A DNA stretch of 64,000 nt. Source: Rhizobium nepotum 39/7. GTDB lineage: Bacteria; Pseudomonadota; Alphaproteobacteria; Rhizobiales; Rhizobiaceae. The DNA lies in the NCBI RefSeq assembly GCF_000949865.1, contig NZ_JWJH01000007.1, positions 62,001 to 126,000 on the forward strand, given 5' to 3'. Made by a program: the position numbers and the translations under genes. Below, one piece after another: positions 57,618 through 64,000 of the stretch; position 1 is the stretch's first letter; each line of letters begins with the position of its first letter. The notes beneath the pieces are model-generated. The model saw only the letters and a program-made list of their open reading frames with translations, was not told the origin of the DNA and did not search any database.

Positions 57618-58817
57618 TTGCCTTCTGACCTGCGAAAACCGCTTCTGGGTCGTCAGAAAAAAAGCGCCGGTATCAACCGGCGCTTTTCCGTCATTATGGC
57701 TGTGTCCGTGCTTGCCGTTCTCGCGATCGGCGGGCTTTCGGTCTACACGGCCTTGTCGCCGGGCAATCTGCAAAAGACGGCGACCGGGCCGGACATCCAG
57801 CCTCAGCTTCCCGAAAACATGCCGAAAACGGCGGCGGCCGATGTGGAGGGGCCCGGCGAAGCGTCTGGCCTGAAGCCGGAAAGCGGTCGCTCCGGCGCCA
57901 ATATCAATCGGGCGACGATGCCGGACGGCAATGTCGTGTCGGTCTATTCTCCCCGCCCCCGGGACAGCGATGGACCGGCGCTGATGAGCGGCCAGACCTA
58001 TGGTCAGGATCCGCGTATGGCAACGCGGCCCAATGATGCATTGCTGGAAGAGACCGCATTCGGCAGGCTGCCAGTGGTTGGTGCCGATGGTTTGCGGCCG
58101 ATGGAGCAATATGCCCGGCCATGGTCCGGCGCACGCGGCACCCGCGTGGCGATCGTGGTCGGTGGTCTCGGCCTCAGCCAAACAGGTTCGCAAAAGGCGA
58201 TCCGGGAACTGCCGCCGGAGGTGACGCTTGGTTTTGCCGCAAGCGGCAACAGCCTGCAGCGCTGGATGCAGGAAGCGCGCCGCGAGGGGCATGAAATCCT
58301 TCTCCAAGTACCGCTGGAGCCTTTCGGTTATCCCGGCACCAATCCCGGCCCGGACACGCTGCTGGCGGGTGACCCGGCGAAGGTCAACATCGACCGGCTG
58401 CATCGCTCCATGGCGAAAATCACCAATTATACGGGCATCATGAATTATCTCGGCGGACGTTTTCTTGCCGAACAGGCGGCACTGGAGCCGGTGATGCGCG
58501 ATATCGGCAAGCGCGGGCTGCTTTTTCTGGATGATGCCTCTTCGGCGCAGTCGCTGAGCGGCGGGATTGCAAAAGCCATCTCCGCACCGCAGGGCTTTGC
58601 GGATGTTCTGCTCGACGGGGAGGTGACCGAAGCCGCCGTTCTGCGCAAGCTGGACGAATTGGAGCGGATTGCGCGCCGCAACGGCCAGGCGATCGGCGTG
58701 GCCTCGGCTTTTGACGAAAGCATTGCTGCAATCTCGAAGTGGTCGCGGGAAGCCGGTGGCCGCGGCATCGAGATCGTCGGCGTTTCCGCGCTTGTTTCGC
58801 AGCAGGCGGGGCAGTAA
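57618..58817 (+). CDS. divergent polysaccharide deacetylase family protein (YibQ type)
   Basis: A 399-residue protein with one N-terminal membrane anchor (about residues 24-46), a proline/glycine-rich linker to about 170, and a C-terminal domain of the divergent polysaccharide deacetylase family (VAIVVGGLGLSQTGSQKAI, LQVPLEPFGYPGTNPGPDTL, NYLGGRFL). In E. coli yibQ sits next to envC; here ctpA lies between them, so a shared role in cell-wall remodelling is likely. Deacetylase activity has not been assured for this family. The start is TTG 57618, with GGA about 10 bases upstream. Confidence 0.82.
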   Translation: MPSDLRKPLLGRQKKSAGINRRFSVIMAVSVLAVLAIGGLSVYTALSPGNLQKTATGPDIQPQLPENMPKTAAADVEGPGEASGLKPESGRSGANINRATMPDGNVVSVYSPRPRDSDGPALMSGQTYGQDPRMATRPNDALLEETAFGRLPVVGADGLRPMEQYARPWSGARGTRVAIVVGGLGLSQTGSQKAIRELPPEVTLGFAASGNSLQRWMQEARREGHEILLQVPLEPFGYPGTNPGPDTLLAGDPAKVNIDRLHRSMAKITNYTGIMNYLGGRFLAEQAALEPVMRDIGKRGLLFLDDASSAQSLSGGIAKAISAPQGFADVLLDGEVTEAAVLRKLDELERIARRNGQAIGVASAFDESIAAISKWSREAGGRGIEIVGVSALVSQQAGQ

Positions 58818-58875
58818 ACCTTCTGCGTGGCCATTTCCTTAGCGCCTTTTCGGCGCCCAGACATGCGGGTTTCCA

Positions 58876-59388
58876 ATGACAATCAAAGCAGAAGATTTGC
58901 CCTACCGTCCCTGTGCGGGGATTATGGTTCTGAACGCCGAAGGCCTTGTCTGGGCCGGCCGGCGCATCAGGGAAGGCAATTCGGAGTATGAGGGCTCACC
59001 GCAACTGTGGCAGATGCCACAGGGCGGCATCGACGACGGCGAGCGGCCTTTGACGGCTGCCATTCGCGAATTATACGAAGAAACGGGGATGAAAACTGTG
59101 ACGTTGCTGGCGGAAGCGAGTGACTGGATTCATTATGATCTTCCACCCGAACTGATCGGCATCGGCCTGAAGGGCAAATATCGCGGGCAGGCGCAACGCT
59201 GGTTTGCGTTCCGTTTCGATGGCGACGAGAGCGAGATCCAGATCGATCCTCCGCCGACGGGGCATACGGCTGAATTCGATGCCTGGGGCTGGAAGCCGAT
59301 GGAAAGCCTTCCGGAACTGATCGTTCCCTTCAAGCGCGCGGTTTACGAGAAGGTCGTTGCGGAATTCCGCCACCTCTCGGGGAAATAA
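58876..59388 (+). CDS. rppH: RNA pyrophosphohydrolase RppH (Nudix)
   Basis: A 170-residue Nudix hydrolase removing pyrophosphate from triphosphate 5' ends of RNA, which starts decay. The Nudix box runs from Gly50 to Gly71 ([19 protein letters not shown]). The N-terminal [11 protein letters not shown] and mid-chain YDLPPELIG-type sequences match RppH and not other Nudix groups. It may also act as a dinucleoside polyphosphate hydrolase. A bidirectional terminator follows. Confidence 0.93.
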   Translation: MTIKAEDLPYRPCAGIMVLNAEGLVWAGRRIREGNSEYEGSPQLWQMPQGGIDDGERPLTAAIRELYEETGMKTVTLLAEASDWIHYDLPPELIGIGLKGKYRGQAQRWFAFRFDGDESEIQIDPPPTGHTAEFDAWGWKPMESLPELIVPFKRAVYEKVVAEFRHLSGK

Positions 59389-59412
59389 AAAGGCGGCCAC
59401 TGGCCGCCTTTT
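59387..59412. terminator. bidirectional terminator between rppH and bfr
   Basis: Stem AAAAGGCGGCC / GGCCGCCTTTT with a 3-base loop (59388-59412), A bases on the left and T bases on the right. It serves rppH on the plus strand and bfr on the minus strand. Confidence 0.88.
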
Positions 59413-59432
59413 CCTTGACCGATTGCGAAAGC

Positions 59433-59918
59433 TTATTCCGCTTCGTTGGCGGAATCAGCGTTGAGCTGACCGTATTTTTCTGCGCCGATCTTGCCAAGCA
59501 GATCGAGCTGGGTTTCGAGGAAGTCGATATGGCCTTCCTCATCGATCAGCAGGGCTTCGAACAGCTTCATGGAGACGTAGTCTCCGGCTTCGGAACAGAT
59601 GTCGCGCGATTTCTTGTAGGACGTCCGTGCGTCGTATTCGCCAGCCAGGTCGGCTTCAAGCACTTCCTTGACGTTCTGGCCGATGCGCAGCGGAGCCAGG
59701 GTCTGGAGGTTGGGATGACCTTCCAGGAAAATAATACGATCGATGATCTTGTCGGCGTGCTGCATCTCTTCGATGGATTCCGCACGCTCCTTCTTTGCGA
59801 GCTTGGTGTAGCCCCAATCGTTCAGAAGACGGTAGTGAAGCCAATACTGGTTTACCGCACCGAGTTCTAGAAATAGGGCTTCGTTAAGCCGCTCGATGAC
59901 TTTTTTGTCGCCTTTCAA
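59433..59918 (-). CDS. bfr: bacterioferritin Bfr
   Basis: A heme-containing iron-storage ferritin of 161 residues. With TTG 59916-59918 as start, the ferroxidase ligands fall at their classical positions (Glu18, Glu51, His54) and the heme ligand at Met52. AGGAG is 8 bases upstream, so I prefer this start over ATG 59942, which adds eight odd residues. It overlaps the 3' end of bfd by 35 bases, so the two are translated from one message. Iron released with the help of Bfd is the expected function. Confidence 0.95.
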   Translation of the reverse strand: MKGDKKVIERLNEALFLELGAVNQYWLHYRLLNDWGYTKLAKKERAESIEEMQHADKIIDRIIFLEGHPNLQTLAPLRIGQNVKEVLEADLAGEYDARTSYKKSRDICSEAGDYVSMKLFEALLIDEEGHIDFLETQLDLLGKIGAEKYGQLNADSANEAE

Positions 59919-60195
59919 TGTCCGCTCTCCTGTTTTCTTCATGGAATCGTTTCAAGCGGGACATAAAATCAAAAACATCGGCTTCCGTCGAGTGGCGACG
60001 GGCGTGATATTCTTCCGTGGTCTTGATGATCAGGTCGACGACGGTCGGGAAACAGCCGCAGCAACGGCCGCGTTTCTCCATGGCGTGATACACTTTTGCG
60101 GGAACGATAAGCTGCCAACAGTCCTCGTCCAGGAACTCGTTAATGACGTCCCGGATATCGTGGTCGGTGATGTAATTGCAGCTGCAAACCAGCAT
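59884..60195 (-). CDS. bfd: bacterioferritin-associated ferredoxin Bfd, with C-terminal extension
   Basis: A 2Fe-2S protein that binds Bfr and passes electrons to release stored iron. The four cysteines are visible: Cys4 and Cys6 in VCSCNYIT, and the Cys45-Cys48 pair in GRCCGCFP. The core matches the usual 60-70 residue Bfd. A charged, histidine- and arginine-rich tail of about 40 residues (after the [10 protein letters not shown] segment) makes it 103. Part of this tail is encoded in the region overlapping bfr. ATG 60193-60195 is chosen because the first cysteine then falls at residue 4. Confidence 0.92.
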   Translation of the reverse strand: MLVCSCNYITDHDIRDVINEFLDEDCWQLIVPAKVYHAMEKRGRCCGCFPTVVDLIIKTTEEYHARRHSTEADVFDFMSRLKRFHEENRRADIERRQKSHRAA

Positions 60196-60233
60196 GATGG
60201 ACTGCCTATATGACACAACACATTGTTTTCATT

Positions 60234-60263
60234 CTTAAACCAAAACAGGACACCCACTGTCAA
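60234..60263 (-). promoter_or_regulatory. candidate bfd-bfr promoter (minus strand)
   Basis: Read on the minus strand: TTGACA (60263-60258), an 18-base spacer and TTTAAG (60239-60234), about 40 bases before the bfd start. A second TATAGT box lies just upstream of the iron control element, so the real start point needs mapping. Confidence 0.5.
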
Positions 60264-60294
60264 GAAAAACATCCCACCAGGGATACGCAAGTAT

Positions 60295-60311
60295 TTTAGA
60301 TCAATTCTAAA
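60295..60311. promoter_or_regulatory. iron control element (Irr-type ICE box)
   Basis: TTTAGATCAATTCTAAA matches the rhizobial Irr-box pattern TTTAGAA-N3-TTCTAAA at 13 of 14 defined positions. It lies about 100 bases upstream of bfd on the minus strand. Irr is a known regulator of iron storage and uptake genes in Rhizobiales; repression of bfd-bfr in low iron is expected. The intergenic region is 60196-60451. Confidence 0.75.
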
Positions 60312-60451
60312 CTATACAAAAACTATCGTATTTTCATTGGTTTAGCAATCGCTACTTAGATGTATTTGACGTTCAAGTTTTTGTGCGCGGCGCATATTGA
60401 GCGGGCTGCGATCACGGAAAGTTTACTGAGTTTCGCCCTCAGACTGGAACC

Positions 60452-61177
60452 TCAGGCGAAATACTGCCCGCCATTGGCGGTCATCGTCGAGCCGGTGATG
60501 AAGCCGGCCTCGTCGGACACGAGAAACAGGACGCAGCGCGCTATTTCTTCCGGTTCGCCCAGCCGCCCGACGGGAATTTGCGGCACGATCCGTTCGGCCA
60601 GTACTTTTTCGGGGATCGCTCTCACCATCTCAGTGCCGATATAACCTGGGCAGATGGCGTTGACGGTGATGTTGCGGCTGGCGCCTTCCTGGGCGAGCGC
60701 CTTGGTGAAGCCGATATCGCCAGCCTTCGAGGCGGAATAGTTGACCTGGCCCGCCTGGCCCTTCTGGCCGTTGATGGAGGAAATATTGACGATACGGCCG
60801 AAGCCGCGGTCACGCATGCCCGGCCAGACGGGGTGCGTCATGTTGAAGACGCCCGTAAGATTGGTGTCTATGACCTCGCGCCATTGCTGCGGCGTCATCT
60901 TGTGAAACATCGCATCGCGGGTGATGCCGGCATTGTTGACGAGGACCTCGACCGGTCCGATGGTTTCTTCCACTTTCGCGATGCCTTTTACGCAGGCATC
61001 ATAGTCGCGAACGTCCCATTGAAACGCCGGGATACCGGTTTCCTTCTGGAAGGCCTCTGCCCTGTCCGTCGTAAAGGCGTAGTTGACGGCCACCCGGTAG
61101 CCGGCAACCTGCAAGGCGCGGGCGATTGCGGCGCCTATGCCGCTCGTCCCGCCGGAAATCAACGCAACCCGGCTCAT
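60452..61177 (-). CDS. phbB: acetoacetyl-CoA reductase PhbB
   Basis: A 241-residue NADPH-dependent short-chain dehydrogenase reducing acetoacetyl-CoA to (R)-3-hydroxybutyryl-CoA for polyhydroxybutyrate. The cofactor motif GGTSGIG is at residues 9-15, and the catalytic Ser-Tyr-Lys lie in ISSINGQ and NYSASKAG. GGAGG precedes the ATG at 61175-61177 by 5 bases. It lies 127 bases downstream of phbA on the same strand. Confidence 0.96.
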   Translation of the reverse strand: MSRVALISGGTSGIGAAIARALQVAGYRVAVNYAFTTDRAEAFQKETGIPAFQWDVRDYDACVKGIAKVEETIGPVEVLVNNAGITRDAMFHKMTPQQWREVIDTNLTGVFNMTHPVWPGMRDRGFGRIVNISSINGQKGQAGQVNYSASKAGDIGFTKALAQEGASRNITVNAICPGYIGTEMVRAIPEKVLAERIVPQIPVGRLGEPEEIARCVLFLVSDEAGFITGSTMTANGGQYFA

Positions 61178-61304
61178 ATCGGCCTCCATGTCCTGAACTG
61201 CTTTAGCGGTGCTCAACGGCCACAGAAATGCGGCCAATGGGAGGCCGCTTCTACCCTATTGCCTGCTGAGCCGGAACTGCTTTTTGGAAAGCCACGCAGC
61301 GATC

Positions 61305-62483
61305 TCAGAGCGCCTCGATGCACATGGCGACACCCATGCCGCCGCCGATACAGAGTGTTGCAAGACCTTTCGAGACGTTGCGGCGGCGCATCTCGAAAAT
61401 CAGCGTATTCAGCACGCGCGCTCCGGAAGCGCCGATCGGATGGCCGATGGCGATCGCGCCGCCATTGACATTGACGATACCAGGATCAAGGCCAAGCTCG
61501 CGTACCACCGCGCAGGACTGGGCGGCAAAGGCTTCATTGGCCTCGACAAGGCCGATATCGCCGATCGACCAGCCTGCTTTGGCCAGCGCCTTGCGTGAGG
61601 CGGGGATGGGGCCGGTTCCCATGATCTGCGGATCGACGCCCGCTGTCGCCCAGGAAGCGATGCGCGCCAGCGGCCTGATACCGCGCTTTGTGGCCTCCTG
61701 CTCCGACATCAAAAGCGTGGCTGCCGCACCGTCATTGAGGCCGGAGGCGTTGCCTGCCGTTACAGTACCATCCTTGTCGAAGGCGGGGCGCAGCTTTGCC
61801 ATGGTTTCCAGCGAGACGCCGGCGCGGATGTGCTCGTCCGCATCGATGACGATGTCGGCCTTGCGGCCCTTCACCGTGAAAGGCACGATCTCGTCTACAA
61901 AACGGCCGGCGCTTTGCGCGGCTTCGGCCTTGTTTTGCGATGTGACGGCGAACTCGTCCTGTTCGTCACGGGAAAGCTGCCATTGGCGGGCGATATTTTC
62001 AGCGGTTATCCCCATGTGGTAGCCGTAGAAGGCGTCAGTCAGGCCGTCCTTCAGCATGGTGTCGATCATCTTGAAATCGCCCATTTTCACGCCGCCGCGC
62101 AAATGGGCGCAATGGGGCGCCATGGACATGGATTCCTGTCCACCGGCAATGACGATGGCCGCGTCACCCGTCACGATCTGCTGCATGCCGAGTGCTACGG
62201 CGCGCAGACCAGAACCGCACAGCTGATTGATGCCGAAGGCCGTTGCCTCCTGCGGAATACCGGCTTTCATCGCCGCCTGCCGCGCCGGGTTCTGTCCTTC
62301 GCCTGCCGTCAGCACCTGACCGAGAATGACTTCATCGATTTCATGAGCAGCGATACCGGTGCGCTCCAGCACGGCATTGATGACGGTTGCCCCAAGCTCG
62401 TGGGCGGGCGTATTGGCAAAGCCACCATTGAAGGAACCGACGGCTGTGCGCGCAGCGCTGGCAATCACGATTGAAGGCGTCAT
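61305..62483 (-). CDS. phbA: acetyl-CoA acetyltransferase (beta-ketothiolase) PhbA
   Basis: A 392-residue biosynthetic thiolase condensing two acetyl-CoA. The acyl-enzyme cysteine is in [11 protein letters not shown] (about residue 88), the histidine in [12 protein letters not shown] and the second cysteine in [14 protein letters not shown] lies before the ATG at 62481-62483. It is first of phbA-phbB and divergent from phaR; polymerase phbC is not in the window. Confidence 0.96.
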   Translation of the reverse strand: MTPSIVIASAARTAVGSFNGGFANTPAHELGATVINAVLERTGIAAHEIDEVILGQVLTAGEGQNPARQAAMKAGIPQEATAFGINQLCGSGLRAVALGMQQIVTGDAAIVIAGGQESMSMAPHCAHLRGGVKMGDFKMIDTMLKDGLTDAFYGYHMGITAENIARQWQLSRDEQDEFAVTSQNKAEAAQSAGRFVDEIVPFTVKGRKADIVIDADEHIRAGVSLETMAKLRPAFDKDGTVTAGNASGLNDGAAATLLMSEQEATKRGIRPLARIASWATAGVDPQIMGTGPIPASRKALAKAGWSIGDIGLVEANEAFAAQSCAVVRELGLDPGIVNVNGGAIAIGHPIGASGARVLNTLIFEMRRRNVSKGLATLCIGGGMGVAMCIEAL

Positions 62484-62593
62484 CTGTTTTCTCCTCACAT
62501 GCGGGCGGAGACTGGCAAAGCTTTCAGTACAAGTCAAATCCCGAAAGTTGCTTTAAAAGATGTTGCTAAATCATGCCGGAATCTTGCAAAAAA

Positions 62594-62628
62594 TTGCTGC
62601 GCAAAAAACAAACTGTTGCGATGCACAA
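62594..62628. promoter_or_regulatory. candidate PhaR binding motifs
   Basis: The 243-base region between phbA and phaR contains TTGCTGCGCAAA (62594-62605) and TTGCGATGCACAA (62616-62628), 22 bases apart. Such TGC/GCA-rich motifs resemble sites bound by PhaR in other alphaproteobacteria. They could serve autoregulation of phaR and control of phbA. Confidence 0.35.
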
Positions 62629-62726
62629 AACATTTGTCAGAGGGCTCGTTTTGCGCATACACTTTGCGGCGGGAAGAGCAATAACACCAAAAAACAAGAA
62701 AATACCATCATCGCGAGGAGGCGGGC

Positions 62727-63302
62727 ATGGCAAAACACGACGGCGAAACAATCATTAAAAAATATGCCAATCGGCGGCTCTATAATACCGGTACAAGCAC
62801 CTATGTGACGCTGGACGATCTGGCGCAGATGGTTAAACGCGGTGAGGACTTCAAGGTTCAGGACGCCAAGTCATCCGAAGACATCACCCACGCTGTCCTG
62901 ACGCAGATCATCGTCGAACAGGAAGCCAAAACCGGCAATACACTCCTGCCAACGGCGTTTCTGCGGCAATTGATCTCCTATTACGGCGATCAGATGCAGA
63001 TGGTCGTGCCGACATTTCTCGAACATTCGATGAAAACCTTCTCCGATCAGCAAAGCCAGATGCAGGAGCATATGGCCAAGGCCTTCGGCGACGGCTCGCT
63101 TGCCCGCAATTTTCAGGCGCCGTTGCAGATGATGGAGGAGCAGATCCGCCGCAACACCGAGCTTTTCCGGCAGGCGATGCAGGGTTTCACGCCTTTCGCA
63201 ATGCCGCAGGCGCCCAAGGAAAACCGCAAGCCGAATGCATCCGAAATCGATGAGCTGAAGGCGCAGCTGCGCGCATTGCAGCAAAAACTCGACCAGCTCT
63301 GA
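62727..63302 (+). CDS. phaR: polyhydroxyalkanoate synthesis regulator PhaR
   Basis: A 191-residue DNA- and PHB-binding regulator. The N-terminal PHB/PHA accumulation domain (IIKKYANRRLYNT, TSTYVTLDDLAQMV) binds DNA; the middle region TNTLLP-FLRQLISYYGDQMQ type binds granules. A glutamine-rich coiled coil lies at the end (LKAQLRALQQKLDQL). GAGGAGG precedes the ATG. PhaR represses phasin genes and itself until PHB granules sequester it. In some rhizobia it is called AniA. Confidence 0.93.
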   Translation: MAKHDGETIIKKYANRRLYNTGTSTYVTLDDLAQMVKRGEDFKVQDAKSSEDITHAVLTQIIVEQEAKTGNTLLPTAFLRQLISYYGDQMQMVVPTFLEHSMKTFSDQQSQMQEHMAKAFGDGSLARNFQAPLQMMEEQIRRNTELFRQAMQGFTPFAMPQAPKENRKPNASEIDELKAQLRALQQKLDQL

Positions 63303-63311
63303 CGGAGGCTG

Positions 63312-63340
63312 GAGCATCTCGGGTGGGACCCTCGATGCTC
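63312..63340. terminator. hairpin between phaR and the MFS gene
   Basis: GAGCATC / GATGCTC (63312-63318 and 63334-63340) with an inner GGGT/ACCC pair. There is no clear T run. It lies between convergent genes and probably works as a terminator for either. Confidence 0.5.
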
Positions 63341-63351
63341 TCTCCGGTTCT

Positions 63352-64000
63352 TCAGTTTGCCGCTCGTTCCGGAACGCGCAGCAACAGCAGAAACCCCAAC
63401 CCCAGAAACACGATGAGAGTGGCCATGCCGATATGGGCGGAGCCACTTATATAGGTTGCTATTGAAAACGACAGCGTCGCCATAAAGCTGGTGGCGCGTC
63501 CGGAGAGCGCATAAATACCGAAATAGCGCCCCGCTTCGGCGACAGTGATGTTGCGCGCCAGATAGGAGCGGGACGAGGCCTGAACGGGACCGAAGGCGAG
63601 GCCGATCAATATGCCATAAAGCAGGTAGGCTCTTTCCGCGCCGGTCGCAAAGATGCCGCCGCCATCCGCCGTCGACAATTGTATCCAGCCGAACAGGGTG
63701 GAGCCCTTTTCCGTGGAGACGATGCCGAGTGTGGCCAGCAGCAGAAGCACCAGACTTATGAGGATGGTGATGCGCGAACCGAGTTTCTGGTCAACGCGTC
63801 CGGCTGCAAAGCAACCGACAATGGCGACGACATTGAGGAGGATGCCGAAAAGGCCGATTTCCATCGTCGCCCAGCCGAACATCCCGGCTGCAAATACGCC
63901 GCCCAGAATGAGCACACCGTTGACGCCGTCCTGATAGAGCATCCGTGCGATCAGGAACCGCAGCAGGACGGGTCGGCCGCGGAGCTCGCGCAGGGTTGTT
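63352..64000 (-). CDS. MFS transporter (UMF1/Atg22-like), 5' end outside the window
   Basis: The visible 215 residues are the C-terminal half of a major facilitator protein with about six membrane segments. Reading in from the right edge gives LRFLIARMLYQDGVNGVL, typical of the UMF1/Atg22-like branch. The ATG at 63940-63942 is internal, not the start. FGPVQASSRSYLAR and GRYFGIYALSGRATSF are conserved in this branch. The transported compound is unknown; some relatives export amino acids. Confidence 0.82.
   Translation of the reverse strand, partial: TTLRELRGRPVLLRFLIARMLYQDGVNGVLILGGVFAAGMFGWATMEIGLFGILLNVVAIVGCFAAGRVDQKLGSRITILISLVLLLLATLGIVSTEKGSTLFGWIQLSTADGGGIFATGAERAYLLYGILIGLAFGPVQASSRSYLARNITVAEAGRYFGIYALSGRATSFMATLSFSIATYISGSAHIGMATLIVFLGLGFLLLLRVPERAAN

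Overview
The window is chromosomal DNA of an alphaproteobacterium of the order Rhizobiales. Gene order, protein sequences and codon use most resemble Agrobacterium/Rhizobium (Rhizobiaceae); this is judged from memory of those genomes, not from a search. It begins near the replication origin: mnmG (5' end missing), rsmG, parA and parB, with a perfect parS palindrome inside rsmG. I see no mobile element, CRISPR array, tRNA or rRNA.

Layout. 1-8356: tRNA/rRNA modification and partitioning genes, an SdhAF4-like assembly factor, htpX, rsmB and a heparinase II/III-like gene. 8510-10126: purH. 10266-22159: a sugar-acid catabolic locus with a FadR-type GntR regulator and UxaA-like dehydratase on the minus strand. 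Divergent from them are a CUT2 sugar ABC transporter and six enzymes: aldo/keto reductase, COG3618 lactonase, L-galactonate-type zinc dehydrogenase, UxaB-like reductase, mutarotase and L-fuconate dehydratase. 22141-41434: a dense aerobic-type cobalamin cluster (cobC, cobD, cobQ, cobO, B12 riboswitch, DUF1636 gene, cobW, cobN, cobG, cobH, cobI, cobJ, cobK, cobL, cobE, cobM, cbiD, cobA, cobB). 41558-46824: a di-heme peroxidase, leuB, leuD, a CitE-like lyase and small conserved genes. 47154-54672: rplU, rpmA, two GNAT genes, obgE, proB, proA, nadD, rsfS and rlmH. 54833-59388: an EnvC-like factor, ctpA, a divergent polysaccharide deacetylase and rppH. 59433-63302: bfr, bfd, phbB, phbA and phaR. 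The window ends inside an MFS transporter gene.

How the genes work together. The most interesting module is the sugar locus. Its enzymes can be ordered into L-galactose -> lactone -> L-galactonate -> D-tagaturonate -> D-altronate -> 2-keto-3-deoxy-D-gluconate. The same first two enzymes plus the enolase-superfamily dehydratase can take L-fucose to 2-keto-3-deoxy-L-fuconate. This is inferred from family assignments and gene order; the individual steps are known elsewhere. The cobalamin cluster encodes most of corrin-ring synthesis, with cbiD present and cobF absent. cobK and cbiD are inverted inside otherwise co-directional genes, with tail-to-tail overlaps and one shared CATG start, so a non-contiguous operon is possible. 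bfd-bfr carries an Irr-type iron control element upstream. phbA-phbB is divergent from its likely regulator gene phaR.

Starts were chosen from ribosome binding sites, family length and overlap with neighbours. All functional statements are from recognition of families by eye; no database search was run.
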